Shown here: positions 33,174-37,847 of the stretch, piece by piece | Layout of the letters: each line of letters begins with the position of its first letter | Numbering within the stretch: position 1 is the stretch's first letter | Assembly (NCBI GenBank): GCA_947449515.1 | Contig: CANFSD010000002.1 | Location: 1 to 37,847, forward strand | Origin: Bacteroidota bacterium | Lineage (GTDB): Bacteria; Bacteroidota; Bacteroidia; UKL13-3 | Reading direction: 5' to 3' | DNA: 37,847 bases | The notes under the pieces: model-generated | What the model saw: the letters and a program-made list of their open reading frames with translations, nothing else | Told to the model about the DNA's origin: nothing | The model's database searches: none | Translations under genes and position numbers: made by a program

Positions 33174-35993
33174 ATGCCAAAAGACAGCAGTATTAAATCG
33201 GTTCTTATTATAGGTAGTGGCCCAATTATTATTGGTCAAGCCTGCGAATTTGATTACAGTGGTAGCCAAGCTGCACGCTCCCTAAAGGAAGAGGGTATCA
33301 AAGTTATTTTAATTAATAGCAACCCTGCAACTATTATGACTGATCCTGTTACCGCAGATCATGTTTACTTGTTGCCACTTAATCCTGCCTCTATTGAGCA
33401 AATACTCACAGAACACCAAGTGGATGCAGTTCTGCCTACAATGGGTGGTCAAACCGCCCTTAACCTTGCCATTGAATGCGATGAAATGGGACTTTGGAAA
33501 AAGTACAATGTGCGCATGATTGGTGTTGATATTGCCGCTATTGATACAACTGAAAACAGAGAAAAATTCCGTCAAAAAATGATTGATATTGGCGTCCCAG
33601 TTGCCGATTCAAAAGTGGCAAACTCTTTCCTTGAAGGAAAAGAAATTGCACAAAATATTGGGTTCCCATTGGTTATTCGTCCTTCTTATACCCTAGGAGG
33701 AACAGGTGGCGGATTTGTTTGGGTGAAGGAAGAGTTAGATGCTGCCTTGCAGCGTGGTTTGGCTGCTTCTCCTACCCACGAAGTATTAGTTGAAAAAGCT
33801 GTTTTTGGTTGGAAAGAATACGAATTAGAATTATTGCGTGATAAAAATGACAGCGTAGCAATTATTTGTACCATTGAAAATTTTGATCCAATGGGAATTC
33901 ATACAGGTGATTCAATTACCGTAGCGCCTGCAATGACACTCAGTGATACCGTTTTTCAAAGAATGCGTACCATGGCTATCCTAATGATGCGCTCAATTGG
34001 AAACTTTGCAGGAGGTTGTAATGTGCAGTTTGCTGTTAATCCAGAAGATGAGGCAATTATTTCTGTTGAGATTAACCCACGCGTATCACGCTCATCGGCA
34101 CTTGCCAGCAAAGCTACAGGTTATCCAATTGCAAAAATTGCTGCCAAATTAGCCATCGGTTATAACCTAGATGAACTTAAAAATCCTGTTACAAAAACAA
34201 CCTCAGCATACTTTGAACCAGCTTTGGATTATGTGATTGTGAAAATTCCTCGTTGGAACTTTGACAAGTTTAAGGGTGCTAATAAAACGCTTGGACTTCA
34301 AATGAAATCTGTTGGGGAAGTAATGGGTATTGGACGAACCTTTATTGAGGCCTTGCAAAAAGCCACCCAAAGTTTAGAAATTAAAAGAAACGGTTTGGGT
34401 GCTGATGGCTTCCAACAGCGTAAACTTGAGGATATTGTTGAAAAATTAAAGAACCCAAGTTGGGATCGCCTATTTGCAGTAAAAGATGCCCTTAGTCTTG
34501 GTATGCCAATCTCTAGCGTAGAGAAAATTACCAGAATAGACCGTTGGTTCCTAACGCAAATAAATGATATGGTTCGCCTCGAAAGCGATACCAAACGTTT
34601 TAACCTCGACAATTTACCTAAAGAGATAATGCTTGAACTCAAGCAAAAAGGTTACAGTGACATCCAAATTGCCTACTTAATAGGTGGCGATACTACCGAA
34701 GACCAAGTTTGGGATCTAAGAAAACAAATGGGCATCCATAGAATCTATAAAATGGTAGATACATGTGCAGCCGAATTCCCTTCGCCAACCAATTATTTTT
34801 ACTCAAGTTTTGATGGTGAAAATGAAAGCGTTGTGAGCGATAGAAAAAAAGTGATTGTGCTGGGTTCTGGTCCGAACCGAATAGGACAAGGTATTGAATT
34901 TGATTATAGCTGTGTGCATGGTTTATTGGCCGCCAAAGAATCTGGTTTTGAAGCAATCATGATCAATTGTAATCCTGAAACGGTTAGTACGGATTTTGAT
35001 ATGGCTGATAAGCTTTATTTTGAACCCGTATTCTGGGAAGCCATTCGTGAAATAGTAGAATTGGAAAAACCTGTTGGGGTAATTGTTCAATTAGGTGGTC
35101 AAACAGCACTAAAATTGGCAAGAAAGCTTGAACACTTAGGAATAAAAATCATTGGTACAAGCTTTGCAGATATGGATATTTCCGAAGACAGGGGTTTGTT
35201 CTCTGACCTATTAAAAGAACTTGATATTCCTTATCCAAATTATGGTGTAGCAGAAGATGCTGAGGAAGCCATCGTTGTAGCACACAAGGTTGGTTACCCT
35301 GTTTTGGTTCGACCTAGCTATGTATTGGGTGGCCAGGGGATGAAAATTGTAATAAACGACGAAGACCTTGAACAAGCAGTTATTGACTTATTAGGCGACT
35401 TGCCAGGTAACCGTGTATTAATTGACCATTTCCTAGACAGGGCAGAAGAAGCAGAAATTGACCTCATCTGCGATGGGGAAGATGCCCACGTGATTGGAAT
35501 GATGGAGCATATTGAACCTGCAGGTATTCACAGCGGTGATAGTTCTGCTGTTTTACCTCCATTTAGCTTGAGCCAAAACGTGCAAGACCTCATGGAAAAG
35601 TATGCCAGAAACCTTGCCATTAAAATGAATATTAGCGGCTTGTTAAATATCCAATTCGCTATCAAGGACGAGAAAGTATATGTAATTGAGGCAAATCCAA
35701 GGGCGAGTAGAACAGTTCCTTTTATTGCAAAAGCATACCAAATCCCCTACATCAATATAGCAACCAAAATTATGTTGGGTGTAAATAAATTGAGCGACTT
35801 TACTTTCGAAAGAAAATTAGTTGGATATGCCATTAAAGAACCCGTGTTCTCTTTTGAAAAATTCCCAGATGTAAATAAAGAATTAGGTCCAGAAATGAAA
35901 TCTACAGGAGAAGCAATCAGATTTATTAAAGACTTGCAAGATCCTCACTTTAGGGTGCTCTACAAAGAAAAGAGTATGTACCTAAGTAAATAA
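33174..35993 (+). CDS. carB: Carbamoyl-phosphate synthase large subunit, short form without the allosteric domain
   Basis: CarB makes carbamoyl phosphate from bicarbonate, ammonia (from the glutaminase CarA) and two ATP, feeding pyrimidine and arginine synthesis. Both synthetase halves are complete. The first has GSGPIIIGQACEFDYSG at the N-terminus and the ATP-grasp loop GGTGGGFVW (about 175). The second has GSGPNRIGQGIEFDYSC (about 563) and GGQGMKIV (about 720). NPRVSRSSALASKATGYPIA and NPRASRTVPFIAK carry the metal-binding Asn/Arg residues. At 939 aa it lacks the roughly 130-residue C-terminal MGS-like domain found in the 1073-aa E. coli enzyme, where UMP and ornithine bind. It ends right after FIKDLQDPHFRVLY. 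carA is not adjacent. A strong terminator follows the stop. Confidence 0.97.
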   Translation: MPKDSSIKSVLIIGSGPIIIGQACEFDYSGSQAARSLKEEGIKVILINSNPATIMTDPVTADHVYLLPLNPASIEQILTEHQVDAVLPTMGGQTALNLAIECDEMGLWKKYNVRMIGVDIAAIDTTENREKFRQKMIDIGVPVADSKVANSFLEGKEIAQNIGFPLVIRPSYTLGGTGGGFVWVKEELDAALQRGLAASPTHEVLVEKAVFGWKEYELELLRDKNDSVAIICTIENFDPMGIHTGDSITVAPAMTLSDTVFQRMRTMAILMMRSIGNFAGGCNVQFAVNPEDEAIISVEINPRVSRSSALASKATGYPIAKIAAKLAIGYNLDELKNPVTKTTSAYFEPALDYVIVKIPRWNFDKFKGANKTLGLQMKSVGEVMGIGRTFIEALQKATQSLEIKRNGLGADGFQQRKLEDIVEKLKNPSWDRLFAVKDALSLGMPISSVEKITRIDRWFLTQINDMVRLESDTKRFNLDNLPKEIMLELKQKGYSDIQIAYLIGGDTTEDQVWDLRKQMGIHRIYKMVDTCAAEFPSPTNYFYSSFDGENESVVSDRKKVIVLGSGPNRIGQGIEFDYSCVHGLLAAKESGFEAIMINCNPETVSTDFDMADKLYFEPVFWEAIREIVELEKPVGVIVQLGGQTALKLARKLEHLGIKIIGTSFADMDISEDRGLFSDLLKELDIPYPNYGVAEDAEEAIVVAHKVGYPVLVRPSYVLGGQGMKIVINDEDLEQAVIDLLGDLPGNRVLIDHFLDRAEEAEIDLICDGEDAHVIGMMEHIEPAGIHSGDSSAVLPPFSLSQNVQDLMEKYARNLAIKMNISGLLNIQFAIKDEKVYVIEANPRASRTVPFIAKAYQIPYINIATKIMLGVNKLSDFTFERKLVGYAIKEPVFSFEKFPDVNKELGPEMKSTGEAIRFIKDLQDPHFRVLYKEKSMYLSK

Positions 35994-36031
35994 AAAAAAG
36001 AGCCATTTGATTTCAAATGGCTCTTTTTTTT
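35992..36031. terminator. Bidirectional terminator between carB and the gtrA-family gene
   Basis: Arms 35992-36010 and 36013-36031 form a perfect 19-bp inverted repeat with a 2-nt centre (core AGAGCCATTTGA). The arms end in eight A on one side and eight T on the other, so both converging transcripts can stop here. It begins inside the carB stop codon. Confidence 0.93.
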
Positions 36032-36049
36032 GAATAGGTTTTATGAAAA

Positions 36050-36568
36050 TTATTCGAAAATCTTTGTTGGTTCTGGAACCCTAAAAACCAATTTATTGGT
36101 GCCAAAGAAATTCAAAAATATATTGATAAATATGGCTAAAATATTGGATACCAATGGCCCATTATTTTCGAGGTAACTAGCTAAAAAACAAAAATTTAAC
36201 TCGCTAGCAATTTGTGAAAACCAAAGATTTGGATGTACAATATGGTCAAAAACAACATTCACCAACAAATACACCAAAAAGGTAATTGCGTATACCAAAA
36301 TATATTTCAAGAGGTATTTCTCATCCTCCTCTGTTTGGTCTATATAGGTCCAGAACTTATTGAGCGTAAATCCTACAAAGAAACCCATCACATAACCAAT
36401 TGCTTTTGATAATAAATTGAGTGCTGGATATTGCAAAGAAATAAGCCAAAAAACACCCAAGCTTACTGCAGCACTTGTGGCGCCCACTATCCCAAATTTA
36501 ATAAATTTTCTTGCGGTGGGAAATTGCCGCAACCACATTCTGAGTTTTTGTATTTGATGTAATACCAT
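36050..36568 (-). CDS. GtrA family membrane protein
   Basis: The 172-aa protein has four membrane helices (about 22-43, 48-68, 85-108, 138-160) and the GtrA signature FIKFGIVGATSAAVSLGVFW, then GYVMGFFVGFTLNKFWTYI, where the N-K-x-W-T segment is typical. Members are thought to help move lipid-linked sugars across the membrane for polysaccharide modification. Usually a glycosyltransferase gene is next to it, but none is here, so the pathway is open. The Arg-rich start (KLRMWLRQFPTARKF) is cytoplasmic. A -7-like box lies only 7 nt upstream of the ATG. Confidence 0.88.
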   Translation of the reverse strand: MVLHQIQKLRMWLRQFPTARKFIKFGIVGATSAAVSLGVFWLISLQYPALNLLSKAIGYVMGFFVGFTLNKFWTYIDQTEEDEKYLLKYILVYAITFLVYLLVNVVFDHIVHPNLWFSQIASELNFCFLASYLENNGPLVSNILAIFINIFLNFFGTNKLVFRVPEPTKIFE

Positions 36569-36575
36569 CTGTTTT

Positions 36576-36583
36576 CAAAAATA
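36576..36583 (-). promoter_or_regulatory. Possible -7 box of the gtrA-family gene
   Basis: The minus strand reads TATTTTTG, a TAnnTTTG match, 7 nt before the ATG at 36568. No spaced -33 element is seen in the A-rich flank, so chance is a real possibility. Confidence 0.3.
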
Positions 36584-36629
36584 AATAAAACTATGGTCTA
36601 ATTTCCTTTTCAAAAAAAATAAGGATAAA

Positions 36630-37343
36630 TTAACTTCTACGGTTGAGGTAACCATTATCGGCAAAACTAAAAAAACTCTTGTTGCCAATAATTAAATGGT
36701 CGCACACGTCAATGTCAAGTAATTTGCCTGCCTCGTATAGTTTTTTTGTTAAATCAATGTCTTGCTGGCTAGGCGTCAAATTGCCTGAAGGGTGATTGTG
36801 GCAAAGGATGATGCCACTTGCCAAATGGTTAAGTGCTGCATTGAATATTATTTTTGGATCTACAACAGTACCAGAAACCCCACCTACACTGATGCGCTTT
36901 TTGGCAATGAACATGTTGTTTCTGTTTAGCAACATTATCCAAAATTCTTCATGCTGGTAATCCTCTAAAATATGATCAAAATACATGTATGCCTCTATAC
37001 TGTTTGTAATTTTGACAATTTTTTTTGCTTCCTCTGCTCTTCTCCTTCGGCCTAATTCTAGGGCAGCGTTCAATACAATTGCCTTTACTTGTCCCAGGCC
37101 CTTGATGCAGGCAATATCAGACAAACTCATTCGGCTCAATTCGCTGAGGTTATTATTACAGTGAGATAATAACTGTTGGGCCAATTGCAATGCAGAGGCA
37201 TTTTTATGCCCATTTCCAATAATTATTGCCAAAAGTTCTGCAATATTTAGGGCATTAGCACCCAACGCCTTTAGTTTTTCTCGCGGCCTTTCATCCTCTG
37301 CCAATAATTTAATACTTAATGTGGGGTAGTGGTTTTGTTCCAT
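36630..37343 (-). CDS. radC: RadC family JAB-domain protein
   Basis: The 237-aa protein matches RadC at full length. A UPF0758-type N-terminus (IKLLAEDERPREKLKALGANAL) includes a helix-hairpin-helix-like part (IACIKGLGQVKA, about 85). A JAB/MPN domain carries the metal motif HNHPSGNLTPSQQD (about 181-194), the usual Glu upstream in EEFW, and VCDHLIIG near the end. The family was named for DNA repair in E. coli, but its biochemical role is still unsettled. It is probably an ancestral chromosomal copy, as nothing mobile is nearby. It is followed by the gtrA-family gene with a 61-bp gap. The ATG choice fits the RadC N-terminus. Confidence 0.95.
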   Translation of the reverse strand: MEQNHYPTLSIKLLAEDERPREKLKALGANALNIAELLAIIIGNGHKNASALQLAQQLLSHCNNNLSELSRMSLSDIACIKGLGQVKAIVLNAALELGRRRRAEEAKKIVKITNSIEAYMYFDHILEDYQHEEFWIMLLNRNNMFIAKKRISVGGVSGTVVDPKIIFNAALNHLASGIILCHNHPSGNLTPSQQDIDLTKKLYEAGKLLDIDVCDHLIIGNKSFFSFADNGYLNRRS

Positions 37344-37347
37344 GTGT

Positions 37348-37378
37348 CAAAATTACTTGGAACCTAATGGCCTTGCAA
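37348..37378 (-). promoter_or_regulatory. Candidate radC promoter, near-leaderless
   Basis: The minus strand has TTG (37378-37376), a 20-nt spacer and TAATTTTG (37355-37348). Only four bases (ACAC) separate it from the ATG, so transcription would start at about the start codon. Confidence 0.42.
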
Positions 37379-37427
37379 GGGAGATGAAAAACTAAATCCG
37401 GTAATTGGGATGTTGAAAAATGAGCAT

Positions 37428-37460
37428 AAAAAAAGCCCAGGCTATTAGGCCTAGGCTTTT
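37428..37460 (-). terminator. Rho-independent terminator of rpsT
   Basis: Minus-strand AAAAGCCUAGGC (37460-37449) pairs over 12 bp, with one U-G wobble, with GCCUGGGCUUUU (37442-37431) around a 6-nt loop. It runs into UUU, giving seven U in a row. It lies 18 bp past the S20 stop. Confidence 0.9.
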
Positions 37461-37478
37461 CAATATAATTCTTAAAGA

Positions 37479-37802
37479 TTATTTTTTCTTAGAAGTAGCT
37501 TTCTTAACTACTTTTTTAGGAGCTGCCTTTTTAACAGCAACAACTTCAGTTCCAACTTTATTTACAACTTTAGCCAATTTAGATTTTTGATTAGCAGCTT
37601 TATTTTTGTGAATAATGCTACGTTTAGCCAATTTGTCCAACATAGAACTTACTTCAACTAACAAAGCAGCCGCTTCACTTTTCACAGTGGATTCGCGAAG
37701 GCGCTTAGCCAATGTACGAGTAGTTTTTGCTTGGTAACGATTACGTAAACGCTTAGTTGCGTTGTTTCTGATTCTCTTTTTTGCTGAACTATGATTTGCC
37801 AT
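37479..37802 (-). CDS. rpsT: 30S ribosomal protein S20
   Basis: This 107-aa protein starts with MANHSSAKKRIRNNATKRLRN, the S20 signature. It keeps the three-helix pattern (TLAKRLRESTVKSEAAALL; LDKLAKRSIIHKNKAANQKSKLAK). S20 binds 16S rRNA early in 30S assembly. The last 25 or so residues form an extra Lys/Ala/Val tail (VKKAAPKKVVKKATSKKK), which makes it longer than the usual 85-90 aa. It has its own terminator, so it is a single-gene unit. The promoter is probably beyond or near the right edge. Confidence 0.97.
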   Translation of the reverse strand: MANHSSAKKRIRNNATKRLRNRYQAKTTRTLAKRLRESTVKSEAAALLVEVSSMLDKLAKRSIIHKNKAANQKSKLAKVVNKVGTEVVAVKKAAPKKVVKKATSKKK

Positions 37803-37847
37803 TTTCTAAATACTTATCTGTTTAATAATTCCTCTTATTGTCCTTAA

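Noticed and set aside
36630..37343. RadC as a sign of a mobile element or defence island
   Set aside because: RadC-like genes are often found on such elements, but here it lies between rpsT and a gtrA-family gene with no integrase, phage or toxin gene nearby.

Overview
This window looks like chromosomal DNA from a free-living, low-GC member of the Bacteroidota. The evidence is secreted proteins with type IX secretion (T9SS) C-terminal sorting domains, SprB-type repeats, TonB-dependent and outer-membrane beta-barrel proteins, weak Shine-Dalgarno sequences and several matches to the Bacteroidota promoter pattern (TTTG, about 18 nt, TAnnTTTG). I cannot name a genus. There is no phage, transposon, CRISPR, tRNA or rRNA signature.

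Layout. From 1 to 24.3 kb every gene is on the minus strand. In transcription order these are: a two-gene amidohydrolase operon (24346 to 20109); an MsbA-like ABC exporter (20054 to 18225); two tandem paralogous SprB-repeat T9SS proteins (17942 to 14505 and 14348 to 11145); a 2575-residue beta-helix T9SS protein (10973 to 3246); a periplasmic-TPR hybrid histidine kinase (3131 to 477); and the N-terminal end of an MFS transporter that runs off the left edge. A short divergent promoter region with a perfect 15-bp palindrome separates the amidohydrolases from a plus-strand rhomboid protease and membrane endonuclease/exonuclease/phosphatase pair (24489 to 26459). An outer-membrane beta-barrel protein (minus, ending at 26460) abuts that pair tail to tail. 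A TPP riboswitch with a terminator (29453-29631) precedes a TonB-dependent receptor that is probably for thiamin uptake. A small TPR protein, a 733-bp non-coding gap, carB, a gtrA-family gene, radC and rpsT complete the window.

How the genes work together. The left half is devoted to the cell surface: three very large exported proteins (2575, 1145 and 1067 aa), each with a signal peptide and a T9SS type A sorting tail, next to a membrane-anchored sensor kinase and a lipid-type exporter. The right half is mostly housekeeping: pyrimidine/arginine precursor synthesis, vitamin uptake, ribosomal protein S20 and RadC.

The best candidates for something not yet described are: (i) the unnamed domain of about 170 residues that flanks the SprB repeat array on both sides in both paralogs, with acidic/His-rich inserts; (ii) an amidohydrolase operon in which two of three catalytic domains have lost their metal ligands; (iii) the palindrome between two divergent promoters; and (iv) a nonamer repeated three times in the gap upstream of carB.
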